Shown here: positions 21,680-32,004 of the stretch, in pieces | Layout: every line of letters starts with the position of its first letter | Position numbering within the stretch: position 1 is the first letter of the stretch | Source of the DNA: Anthoceros angustus | Taxonomy: Eukaryota > Streptophyta > Anthocerotopsida > Anthocerotales > Anthocerotaceae | Reading direction: 5' to 3' | Length of the DNA stretch: 64,000 bases | Assembly: GCA_010909165.1 (NCBI GenBank) | Contig: MU008156.1 | Span: 1-64,000, forward strand | Notes under the pieces: model-generated | Databases searched by the model: none | Seen by the model: only the letters and a program-made list of their open reading frames with translations | What the model was told of the DNA's origin: nothing | Program-made: the position numbers and the translations under genes

Positions 21680-22600
21680 CACGATGGGCCGGTCTTTGTA
21701 AGTACACAAAGTCCCCACGTCAAATTTCCTCGCCTTGGGTTTCCCAGGCCACCTCGCGTGAAGGCATACCGGAGTTGGTCCCGATGTTGAGCAATGGCCA
21801 AGTTGTCCATGGCCATTGGGATTACCCGTTGAAATAGTTTGGCACGGTTTTGCAACTCTGCGAAACACTCCTCTGGATTCTGTGCCCAATCCACTGGTTT
21901 GGAATAGGCATCTGCCACGATATTTGGCATGACAGCGTTTCGTCCAAACATGATGTAATGCAATTGAAGTTGAAGTGATCTGACTGCGCCATCCTATACC
22001 CCAATGCCATATGGCAACAACTCATCCAATGGTTTCAACTTTCACCATGCAATACTTCTTAGTCGTCCTTGAAAGTTTGCACTAGCCGTTCCTTGACCGT
22101 CGACGAGGATGGTCCGGGGCGTCTTGACGATGGTCTATCGAGCTCCGATCCAACAACGCTTGGAACTCCCATGAAACTCATTGCCTTGGTCCGTCACCTG
22201 CACAACTTCCATATCTGCTGAGAACACATTGCAAAAATGCGCGGGCTGTGTACTTGGAACTTCTGATCGGGAGAAAAGCCAACTCCACCCACTTTGAAAA
22301 ATGCTCTATCATCAACATGCAATGCTTGTTGCCTTGTCTGGTCAATGGTAGTTCAGGCATCAAGTCAACAGACCATCGGAAGAACAACCCCTTGATGGGC
22401 AGGGAATGTAGTATCACATCACGGTTAAACCTCGCCTTCCTTTGCAGCATCGCGCCACGCCACCACATTCCAGCAATACGACCAAAAGTATGTGTTTTCA
22501 ACATGTGATCGTTCTCTTGGCGCCAAAATGCCCCAACATCTTGTGCACTTTGGTCACTAACGATCTTCATCTCCCACGGGTGGCACCTCCTTGCTCACCC
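21680..22600 (-). pseudogene. Element 2 integrase, frameshifted
   Basis: The frame 22178-22570 holds the catalytic-core start (FFRWSVDLMPELPLTRQGNK and MLMIEHFSKWVELAFLP). Just after it, about 22140-22190 in another frame, VTDQGNEF keeps the second catalytic aspartate block. The frame 21679-21963 holds the C-terminal part (HYIMFGRNAVMPNIVADAY, RAKLFQRVIPMAMDNLAIAQ). Several frame changes make it inactive. The core resembles gypsy integrases; I see no chromodomain. Confidence 0.82.
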
Positions 22601-23450
22601 TCGATCAACCACATACACTTTACCGTCCTTATATGTATAGCGGCGATCGTCGTTGCGACACGGAGCGCCATTGCGTTCACCGACCATACCCATCCCTTGC
22701 CGGCATGGCTCGAGCTTCCATATGTCTCGGCCCCTTCGGCGGTGCTGTTCATTATGCATTTCCATGGCCATCAGCGCTAAATACCGGGCACATCGGCATG
22801 GATCCGAAGTCTTGTCTCGCCCGGATATCTTACGCCCCACATCGGGTTCCTCCCAGCCGGCATTGAGATGCACCTTTCACGATTTTGTTGCATGTCATAT
22901 TCGGATAGCAGGCCACAGCAAGCTTCCGCTTAGCTTCATGTTAGTCATCAGCCAGTGTAATGGCTGATGATCCGTGACAATTGGAAACTTATTGAAAATA
23001 GGTACACTCAATGCGGGCCGCCTGCAATGACAAGACACTCTCCTTCATAAGATGAATAGTTGGCCTCTGCGGTGTTGTTCGACGCTCCCGCTACCACCGC
23101 TCTTTCCCTTCCTCGTGCCTTGGGCAAGCACGGCCCCAATGCTCTTGCACTCAATCAGTGTCACAGACGAAGGGCACATCAAAGTTGGCCTCTTAAGCAT
23201 TGGCCTTTCCGGCTCTTTCAACTCTGCAGCTTGCTCCTCCTGCTCGGTGCCAATGAGTTTCCTTCTTGAGCAACTCATATAATGGCTTGCAGTCACGCTC
23301 ATGTTTACGATAAGCCGTGGCGTAATTCCAACCCAAGAATGCTCTCGGGCGGCTATATCCTTGATGCGGGCATGAAACTCACCCTTGCACTTTGCGTGGC
23401 AGCACACCCCCTGGTACAATCTTATGCCCCAAGTACTCTATCTCCCTGTA
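22601..23450 (-). pseudogene. Element 2 RNase H, frameshifted
   Basis: Family blocks appear in different frames: LKRPTLMCPSSVTLIE and SIGAVLAQGT (23045-23419), TDHQPLHWLMTNMKLSG (about 22925-22980) and KVHLNAGWEEPDVG-like sequence at about 22845-22885. This order is the RNase H end of a Ty3/gypsy pol. It degrades the RNA strand during reverse transcription. Confidence 0.8.
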
Positions 23451-24251
23451 TGCGAACTTACATTTCTTGGGATGGGCCTTCAGTCCAGATTTGGCCAAGC
23501 GCTGCAACAACACTTCCAAGTGTTCAATGTGTTCCTCAAGATCATTGCTAAACACCAGAATGTCATCGATGTAGCATTTGACAAATGCTAGCCCTTGCAG
23601 TTCCAAATCAGCCACTCGTTGAAAATATATGGATGCGTTCTTTAGCCCGAACGGCATGGTCTCCCATTCCCATAGCTGCTCTTTGCCCCAAAACGCTGTC
23701 TTGCACTTGTCCTTCTCCTCAATCATGATCTGATTGAATCCAGATCGGAAATCGAGGGTGGTAAAGTACTTGGCCTCACCAATAGCGTCAAAGATCTCAT
23801 CGAGGTGGGCATGGGATCTTAGTTCCATGGGTGTTATTTCATTTAGAGCTCGGTAATCCCCACACATTCTTCTATCCTTCCATTCTCCATTCTCATCTTT
23901 CTTGAGTGGCAGCACGGTAGCTGCAGCATATTGCGAGTTCGACTTCCTGATCAGCCCAGCCGCAGCCAGCTCCTTGCACCGCTTGTCCACGATATCCCAC
24001 TCCACGGGACTCAGTTTATGTCTTCTGCGGAACACAGGCTCATCGGTGGTCGTGGTGATTTTGAACTTGATGCGATCATACCTCCCCAACTCGGCCCAAC
24101 TAAACGCGAAGGTCCCTCGATTTCTGAGTAACATGTCTCGGATCCTCTGCCGTTCCACGTTGTAAATCTTCACATATTTGCCAATCATCAACCGAGTTCT
24201 CATGGTTCCTTTCCTGTGGCGGGATAACGGAGGCTGCCGTGTTGGCGACAA
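23379..24251 (-). CDS. Element 2 reverse transcriptase
   Basis: One uninterrupted frame of 290 codons holds a complete gypsy RT core. It shows the N-terminal palm (RRRHKLSPVEWDIVDKRCKE, LAAAGLIRKSNSQYAAATV), RMCGDYRALNEIT, AKYFTTLDFRSGFNQIMIEE, TAFWGKEQLWEWETMPFGLK and the catalytic YIDD box at 23562-23573. It ends with HPKKCKFAYREIEYLGHKIV. This is the best-preserved part of the element and is joined upstream to the methyltransferase. It is part of a polyprotein, so the listed start is not an independent initiation site. Confidence 0.92.
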   Translation of the reverse strand: MSPTRQPPLSRHRKGTMRTRLMIGKYVKIYNVERQRIRDMLLRNRGTFAFSWAELGRYDRIKFKITTTTDEPVFRRRHKLSPVEWDIVDKRCKELAAAGLIRKSNSQYAAATVLPLKKDENGEWKDRRMCGDYRALNEITPMELRSHAHLDEIFDAIGEAKYFTTLDFRSGFNQIMIEEKDKCKTAFWGKEQLWEWETMPFGLKNASIYFQRVADLELQGLAFVKCYIDDILVFSNDLEEHIEHLEVLLQRLAKSGLKAHPKKCKFAYREIEYLGHKIVPGGVLPRKVQG

Positions 24252-24329
24252 GCTCTTGCTTCTTAGGTGCGGATGAGTTCATCATTCCGTGACAAATCAG
24301 CAGATGCTTCTCGCCATTCTTTCGACCCA

Positions 24330-25240
24330 TGGCTATTTGTATGGCCAAACGTAGTGACCTGCATACAAGTCATGTCGAGCTTTGCCCGATCCTTTGCACG
24401 AATGATTCGACACACGGTGTGTAAGTACCACGCACCAAATCCCATGGCTCGTTCTCGCTCCGTTATTGTCGGCTCCCCACTTCATTCCCTTTGTGTCGAA
24501 CCATGCCTTCTCCCCTTTCCTGACATATGATTGCGCGGGTCTTGTGAGTGTGGGCCACGCTCTCCTTGGCTTTCCCACCACGTTCTTGGATAGTGGGGTA
24601 GTTTATCTTCCTTACGTCTTTGGTTGTGACCGTCGTTTTGGGTCCAAGATGTCATCCACAGCGTTCTTGGTACCATTAGCCGGTGATGCCTTAGGGTTGT
24701 CACATCGCCACATTGGTCGAAGCTCCGTGCCGATGTGCATATGAGCCGATGCGGCATCCATAAACTCTTCCCTAGCCAACCAAGGTTGCTCATATTGTTC
24801 CCGAACACTCTCACGCTATCGAGGCACCACACACATTTTCGAGTAGATACCAGCAGGATGGGTTGGCCGCCTGCACATCCCGCAAGATCCGGATGACCTC
24901 CACGGCTAGTTCCATGCCTTTGCCTGAGCCACGGCCAGCTCTGGAAAAAGTTTTACACTCCCATCCCGCAATTAACATGTCCACTTTGCAGCCAATGGCT
25001 TCAATTTGACGTCTTCCTACCAACAAGATATCTGCAGGCAACCTGCTTTGGCATCCTTTGATTGCCTCTCTGCTCATCAACGCGGGGTACTCCATTCGCA
25101 GCCGAATGATCCTGGCCGCCGCACGCGCCCTTCGTCCGGCTCGACATGTGTATTCTTTGCGAATGCCACTCCTCAATCGCCTCCAACCCGGCTGCGATCC
25201 GAACAAAGCTCCATCGGATGGATGCCCGTCCTTCCGCTTT
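24330..25240 (-). pseudogene. C5-cytosine DNA methyltransferase captured in element 2
   Basis: This domain resembles enzymes that methylate C5 of cytosine using S-adenosylmethionine. On the minus strand, motif I appears as MELCS then IAAGLEA across a frameshift at about 25180-25215. The long frame 24811-25206 continues with a conserved-looking linker (EAIKGCQSRLPADI). It then shows the motif IV region VDMLIAGWECKTFSRAGRG, with the catalytic Cys kept and the usual preceding Pro replaced by Glu. Motif VI is LLENV near 24840. After a frameshifted middle, a motif IX-like PTITERERAMGF (about 24440-24480) and a motif X-like end (RAKDRAKL, about 24375-24400) follow. The order and roughly 900-bp size suit one domain. 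It lies between protease and RT in the same orientation, so it would be made as part of the polyprotein. Frameshifts suggest this copy is inactive. Confidence 0.85.
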
Positions 25241-25900
25241 CCTTTGAATCACCTTATTGTTGATCCGCCTTCGGTAGGATTCAAAGGCATCTTGATGAAA
25301 TTTGTTCTCTGAACCTTGTAGCGGGTTAAAGGCGCTCTGAGCGATCCACGGTCGGAGGTGTTCTCGTGTCGGCCTGCACCAATTGCCGAGTGTTCACGAC
25401 ACAAACAAGCAACCTTTTCGTAATCATCCGAAGTCTCTTCCCTCATCAATTCTTCGGATTTCCTCCCATATTTCAGCATGAGCGCTTCCTCCACGCAGTA
25501 GCCGTAATGGGCTGCCGGTTTTCCCAGTTCTCCTCATCTTGGCGGAATTACGGCTGTATGCGAAAAGTCCCGTCCATCGGCTGTAGAATGCCAGAGGTGT
25601 AATGGGTCTACTCCCATTGCGGTCCATGTGTGGCGTCGGTGTGACATCATAATTCCTTGCGTTAGATACCAAACAATGCACTTCAATAGCGCATCCTCGG
25701 TGCAGGGCTTGAGCTCTATCTGAATCGGATCGTGTGATTCCCATCACTTGCTCCTTGGTACCCGCGACGTGGTGATGCGCACCTCACATGGCCTTAGTTT
25801 GTCCGTCTGGGGTGCCTTACGCACAGAGTAACTTTCTTGGATCGCGCTGTATCCACCAACACACATTAGGGAAACCATTCACGGTTACTTCTCGACCCCG
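25241..25900 (-). pseudogene. Element 2 protease and linker, frameshifted
   Basis: The aspartic protease active site is at about 25845-25875 and reads VLVDTARSKK where D-T-G-A is expected, so the glycine is missing or altered. The frame 25424-25747 carries the later part of the protease fold (NYDVTPTPHMDRNG and RPITPLAFYSR). A charged linker (KYGRKSEELMREETSDDYEK) in the frame 25249-25494 leads directly into the methyltransferase. Confidence 0.68.
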
Positions 25901-27370
25901 ATTGTCCACCATGGCGACTCCTCCTTTTCCTCGAGCCGCCGGTTTCAAGTGTTCTCCGCATAGGCTAGTGAACCCAGACATTACCTCAGCCTCAGTGGCT
26001 GCAGCTCTCATCCATGTCTGCATTGCCTTCTTGAATGGTTGCATTTTTACTCCAAGGTCGCGCAAGCTGACCATGGGGACATCCATGGCCTTCTCCAGTA
26101 GGAGCTCCACATTAGGCGGCGTCCCTTCGGGGTGTTCGTGGGCTCGGAATCCTCCAACTGCCTGAATGATTTGGGCATTTTGAGTTGATTTCTTGCCCCA
26201 ATTCTCTTTCCCTTGACAGCTTCCCCCATATCAGCATCGCCCTCCGCACCAGGGGCCACCCCCACGGTCATCAATGCATACATTTCTCGGTCCGACTCGT
26301 ATTCTTCCAAGGCAACATCGGCGTCCATTGGTGTGCCTACACTCATTGCCAATTGTTCCTGCAATCGGTGTACCTCACTGAGGAGTGCCTTCCGTGTGTA
26401 ACCTCCGGTTTGTTTTGTTTTGTCACTTCCCCGATCTCCACCTCCTTGGAGTGCGAACTACGGGTGAGCACCTGACATGCGGCCTCAGTGTGCCCTGTCT
26501 TGGCGAGTCACGCACACCTCCTTTTCCTTGGCCCACCAATTCGATACTGCACTCAAAGGCTTTGTGTGAGCCCACCATGGAGCATTTTGATTACTGCCTT
26601 GGCGGTGCTATTGGTGGGCGCTCCTTGGCGGTGAATGCCTTCGGCCATTGTGTGCACGATCGCGAGGCTCCTTCCTTGTATTCTTTGGGGTGCGTGGCAT
26701 GCTGGTGTCCTTGGCCAGATTGTGTTCTTGTCGCCTTGGTCACTGACATCTCCTCTCATGACCCTTTGCCATTTCATAGCTTTGCTCCAACTCATAGTCT
26801 GCGCCATGTAGCATGTGGAGAAAGTTGGCAATTACCCTTCTCTGCCTTCCTGGGAGAGCGGCTATATAGATTTGTGCGGCTTCCCACATGGTCTTTACTC
26901 ATGTGTCCTTCACCAGCTGTCTTAATCTTAGATATGCTGATCTGAGGGGCTCACCGGGCTTAATGGTGAATCTGGACAACTCCTGGATCTTCTCGATGGA
27001 GGACACCGGGAACATTTCCATGAACTTGTTGAACATTTCATCCACGAGAATGTGATGGCGGCTTGCGTCGTCTTTGACGATGTTCCCTCTTCGTCTCCCT
27101 TCAAAGCCCTTTTGGCTCTGCTGCGCCAGGATCGGGCATCTTGCAAAAATCTGCTCCTTGGAGTCGCGGTAACACGTAGAGCCTCTCCGGCCAAACGTGC
27201 TCATTTTCCTCGGGGCCATCTCGGGGTGAACTCAGGTTGTATTTGAGCACCATCTCATCAATCGCCCATCGAATTTCTCTTGAAGTCGACAGCGACATGC
27301 TCTGTCGACCCGTGGCGTCATTCTTACTCGGTGCTGGCTCATACTCCATCGACCTGCGCGCTTTCTTCAA
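25901..27370 (-). pseudogene. Element 2 gag, frameshifted
   Basis: Gag blocks occur in several minus-strand frames: TSREIRWAIDEMVLKYNLSS (27101-27370), then HHILVDEMFNKFMEMFPVSS and IKPGEPLRSAYLRLRQLVKD (26899-27219), a capsid-like region. A zinc-knuckle remnant (AKTGHTEAACQ) lies at about 26465-26505. The frames 26047-26364 and 25817-26110 carry an acidic linker and a block leading into the protease (VELLLEKAMDVPMVSLRDLG-like). Confidence 0.72.
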
Positions 27371-27795
27371 ATGCTATAGTGCGGATTGGGCTACGGTTCC
27401 ACTCAAGCGTGGCGCCTGCGCACAAAGGGTGTTGAATGGTGGGGCTGCGAGCTTCGACGGAGTACTCGTTAAGTCCGGCTGGCGTAAGAGCACCATTACC
27501 GTGTCAATCCGCCCCTGCGTGACACTATGCGGCGTGCGTCAAAGTTAGTGTCGTCCCTTCTAGTCGATCAGCTTGCCAACTTGTCAATCACCTCCTCCTG
27601 ACCGCCGCGGGTGGCGGGCTCTATCTCGCCAAGGCGGCTAACTCAGCAATGGAACGACCAGCATAAAACAGCAAGCAAAAATCCACAATGTTCTCTTCAC
27701 AGTCCACCATCTACTTAGCTGGATTGGCATCCGTGGGCCCCCTTTGGCTACGTCTTTCGTTACTGCGGTCGCGGGCCTTTCGTTAGCGGTTGCAA
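27371..27795 (-). other. Element 2 leader region
   Basis: Sequence between the 5' LTR and the recognisable start of gag. It should hold the primer-binding site and untranslated leader, but I cannot identify a tRNA match. Confidence 0.45.
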
Positions 27796-28288
27796 TGTCA
27801 AGCTCCAGAGAGAGGGATTGCTGATGTGCAAAAACCTCGTTGATGTCCTTCTCAGGCACATTAAATCAAGCGTGGCGGACAAGCTTATTTGGCGCTCTTG
27901 CAAGCACTCCATGACACCCTTCTCATTCGAGCCTCACACCACGCCTACGGCTGTATGGGCTGTCTATGCGAACATGACAATCAGCTTGTTCTCACGGATT
28001 GCTGCCTTTTGACCTCCTTCCGCTCGCGTGGCCATTAATGGTGACTTGCTTGAGAGGCGCGGTGCCGTCCGTAATCCGGCGGGCTCGTGATTCTTGGTGA
28101 TTACGGCTCGGCGCTTCATGCTTGGGCGTCACGCTCCGTTCATAGCGGAGATGGGTTTATGTGTTCCCATCATCCATGCCCATGCATATGAGCATATGTC
28201 ATCAATGCCTATGAACATACGCTCATGACCAGACACTGCCAACATCCCATCCATCATCACATCTGTCAACATCCTATGTGCCATGACA
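27796..28288 (-). repeat. Element 2, 5' LTR (right copy)
   Basis: This copy starts TGTCAAGC and ends CCATGACA on the plus strand, giving the canonical TG...CA with a 5-bp inverted end (TGTCA/TGACA). It matches the left copy with many short indels. The sequence left of it does not clearly match a tRNA I recognise as primer. Confidence 0.75.
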
Positions 28289-31200
28289 GAGACCTGCAGT
28301 GATCAGAAACAAAAGATGAATCAAAAACAAAAGAAACAAGACTGTTTGTGGACAAACGTTCAGAACTTGGTCGTCACCTTCCCAACCTTCTCATAAGAAG
28401 CTTTTCAAATCCTTCTCACCTGTCGCGGCTAGGACTCTTCCGCTAAAAGGACCTTCAGCTAAAAGACTTGGGCAGTGAAGGCGTGGTGGGCAGGTGGATC
28501 TCTGATCGTGAAGACAGCGCCACTCAGGATGCAAGAACCCTCCTAGAGACGCCAAGATGACAATGCATTGTAAGTTCTTTGGCGGGCGTGGCTGAAACTT
28601 CATGACGCGGACCCTACGCGGACGCGAGGCCGTCGCAATCGCGAGCATGGACCTGCTGAGCTGCTGGAGTGATGGCGTGTGTGGCGGCTACTAGGGTGCA
28701 GCTGTTTATGTACTGAGGTGTTAGGGTTCTAGATGGTTCGTCACGGTGTGTGCGTGGCGGTGTGATTCGTGGCGGTTTTGGTTCGCCCGCTTTGGGGTTT
28801 GGAGATTAGGTTTGGTGGAGGCAGTCTAGGTTTGGTGAAGGTCGGCTAGGTTTGGAACAAGAAACCTAGGTTTGGGTGAGGGGGCGGCGGCGGCTAACCA
28901 ATCGCGAACCTAGATATGTTTGGACCACGGCTCGGGATTTTAGGTTCGGGATATTCAAATGTGGTTCGGTAGAGAGAGAATGTAGGCGCCGACAGAGCGA
29001 GAACGGCTAGGGTTTGCTGGCCTACATAAGCAGCTTGTCTTGAAGCAGGTCATTCTTCTTGTTGTGTTTTCGTAGGCTGTAGTTGCGCTCTTGCTCCGGA
29101 GGGAGAGGGTGTGTGTGCATGTTGGCTTTTCGAAGTTTAAGGTGCTACGCTCCTGCTCCGAAGGCCAAGTTTTGATCATTTCGTGACCAAGGTCTGCTGG
29201 GCTTTCTGCTCTATAAGTAGGTCTTCTTACGTTCAGGGCTTTTATGCCGTGTTCGAATGGCATGGCCTCGTCTTTGTTGAGTCAAGGTTCTTTTTGCTTT
29301 AGGTTAAGACCTCCTCTGTACCATTTTTAGTCGTAGGTCTATTTCTACTGTTTGATGGCCACCCTTTGTTATTTTGTTTTCTTCGTTACGAATGCTCCGA
29401 CGATCCGGCCAAGGGTGTGTGGTCAAAGCCATGGTGTTGTTGTTTCAAACGTGGGGTAGTCCGAACGTCGACGTGGTGTTCGGCACCGAAGGCCAAGGTC
29501 GAAATTAGATCGAAGGTTGTTTTTGCTTTGTGCAGGCTCGGGCTTGGTCTTAGCGCGTTCCACTGTCCTACTATAGTTTTACGTCTAGTTCCTTTGTCTC
29601 TAGTTTTCCGTCCTTCTACAGTCTAGTCATTAGTAGCTGATCATTCTGTTTTGCAGCACGTGTGTCTTTTGCATTAGGTCCCATGGTCTGTTTGACCTGC
29701 TTTCCTTACAGATCTCTTTCGTTCTGGTTTTTGGCTAACAACTTGTTAAGTTTTGTACTGCTGTAGCGTTATCTTCTCTGGTACGTAGCCAATATACGTG
29801 GCGTCATTTAACATTGTTGTTGTTTCTCATCGTTGTGTTTACTTGGCGCATTGTTCACGTGTGTTGTTGTTTCGCTGTGGTTGTCTTATCCCGGTGTTGT
29901 CGTTACTTGCTAGATAGATAATTTGCTGTTGTTCATTGCAACTTGTCATGGCGTAGGCGTCTAAGAAAAGTATGTCGAACTCTTTCAATAGCATAACTTA
30001 GTCCGTCATCTGATTGCTTCTAAGCCATGCTTTGTGTACTGTGGTTGTATACCCGTGTTTCTTAACACGTAACTGTTCGTTACTGTTCGTAAAAAACGGT
30101 GTTGTGTCCTTTGTTTTGCTCTATTCGTACCTGGAATAATATGCTGTTTGTTAATGCTCTTAGTTTGATAATTTTGTTTGTTTATGTGTTTGTGCTTCGA
30201 CCTGTTATGTCTGACCGTTGCGGTTGTCTTACTGCTGCGGATACAGCTTTGTTTTAAGACTTAATCTGTTTGTTACGTTCTTAACTCACGATGTTGTTGC
30301 GGTCTCTGAAGGGATATCAGCCGCTGGAAGTGTTGGACAAAACATCTGCGTGTCGGGTGCAACTGTCACGTACATGGATATCGGTTTGGTGCAATCATCA
30401 TTCTGTAAGATGGTTTTGTTATTGTAGTAAGTGTTTATGTCAGCCTTATGTACTGATGTCAGGTTTTTTGTTTTCAGGCCTCAGGGTTATGTCAAGTGCC
30501 TCCTTTTAAAAGGTTTACTTCAGTTCGGTTGTTGTTCAGTTTCAGTTCTAGTAGTTGTTTCAGTATAAGAGTGTAGTGTTTCCATTTCAGTGTTTTCATG
30601 TTTAAGTTTCTAATTAATGTTCATCTGGTTTCTACAGACAGTAGTGTGAGTGGTTTTCGTATTCTTTCGAGACCACATGCTGGTGAACGTGACATGCTTT
30701 TGACCGACATGTCTAGTCCGTTTCAAGTGTAAGTTGTGTTGGACTCTGTCTGACATTTGTTTTTCTTTGTGTTATCGTTTTGTTGTCATCAGGCTATATA
30801 TGTTAGGCATTGTTTCAAACAGCTATCTCACCTTATTCCCCTGGTTCAGATTTGTTAAGGCTGGTGTTAAGGCTGTCTATCAGTTTTCTTAAGGTGTGTT
30901 TTACTGTCAATAAGTAGGAAGTGTATTTCTTGTTGCTTTGCTGATTGTTAAATGTGGAGGCAGGGTATGTCTTTTGTTTATCGTTTAAAGCATGAAGTGT
31001 GTTTTTTATGGTTTGCTGACTTATATCTTTGCAGGCCCACTGTTGTGTTTCTCAAATTTGCAACCCCAAGGTATTCTTATGTCAGTTGTTACCCGCATTG
31101 ACCTAGCTAAAGTGTGCTTTAGTGCAATATCTGCTTGTTTCAGTTTGATAAGTTGTTTCAGATCTCTGATACTATTCCTGTTTTTTGACGTAGGTGCTAA

Positions 31201-32004
31201 AAGGTCAAGTTTAAAAGGCCTAGATCAATTCATTTGGTCTGTCTGGGAAGAGGTTATTTGTCTGTTGAATGCTTGTTCTTTTATTCTTTCCAGTTCTCGT
31301 TCGTTGAAATAGGGGAGTGTACTGGGGTAGTGTACTTTTTCTCAAGCTGTCATTTCTTTCTCACTTGCCGGGGAGGCCTTCCTTTTTTTTTTCGGGAAGC
31401 TTGTGGTTTGTTAAGAATGGAAGTATCTGTTCTTTCTAACAGAAGCGGAGGATGTAAAAATGAAATAATGCATAGGGTCAAGGAGTGTTTTTTGTCACAT
31501 CCCCCATAGCCCTTTGCTTTTCTTCGATTGATTTATAATCAACTGTTAGACCTTCCAGCAGGTTGTCATTTGGAAGTGTCAAACATCATGTGAGTATTAA
31601 GTGTCTGTGGCTCATTGATCTTCCATGTTGATCTTCCATGTTGTTGCTCTTTTCGGATCACTCTGATCTTTTGTGGTTTTGGATGGCTCTAAAAAAAACC
31701 ACGGGAACTGTTTGGGCGGGAAAAAACAAGGATCTACGGTGAAGTTATGGCCTAAGCCATATACAAGGCATGTCAAATCCAGCGGTTCCCCATCGCAACT
31801 CATCCGCTGCGGGATGATGGTAAAGTTGATGGTGTCTTGGTGCCGATGAAGGAACATACTTAGTTCCCAAAAAGACTTCCAAACCGCCAAGGCAATTTTC
31901 ATCAAGAAGGGCCTCGGCGTGCGGTGAGTTTGTTCGGAAGAGGAGAAGGTGGACACTCGACACTGTGGCTTTGGTTGAAGGTCCTCTTGCGGAGATTACT
32001 AACT
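28289..32004 (+). other. T-rich non-coding stretch, possible promoter and long first intron
   Basis: No open frame is convincing. Bases 28780-28960 repeat ctaggtttgg-like words. A telo-box-like AGGGTTT (29009-29015) and a TATA-like ctataagtag (29211-29220) occur near the start. From about 29280 to 31600 the plus strand is strongly T-rich with cag-ending pyrimidine runs, which looks like plant intron sequence of a plus-strand gene. It could be the 5' region of the DUF3504-like gene; that link is inference. Confidence 0.4.

Larger units (their letters stand above)
19159..28288 (-). mobile_element. Ty3/gypsy retrotransposon carrying a C5-cytosine methyltransferase (element 2)
   Basis: A minus-strand element of about 9.1 kb reads gag (27370-25820), protease (25870-25420), a C5-cytosine methyltransferase (25240-24330), RT (24251-23379), RNase H (23420-22850), integrase (22600-21680) and an extra 3' ORF (20665-19800). 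LTR-like copies of about 0.49 kb bound it. RT before integrase places it in Ty3/gypsy. The RT frame is open for 290 codons; most other domains have frameshifts. Capture of cytosine methyltransferases by retrotransposons has been reported in other eukaryotes, including dinoflagellates and charophyte algae. The exact outer borders and any target duplication are uncertain because extra direct-repeat copies surround the left LTR. Confidence 0.88.

Noticed and set aside
22248-25312. Plus-strand ORFs opposite the element 2 pol region
   Set aside because: They are antisense shadows of the minus-strand RT, methyltransferase and integrase.
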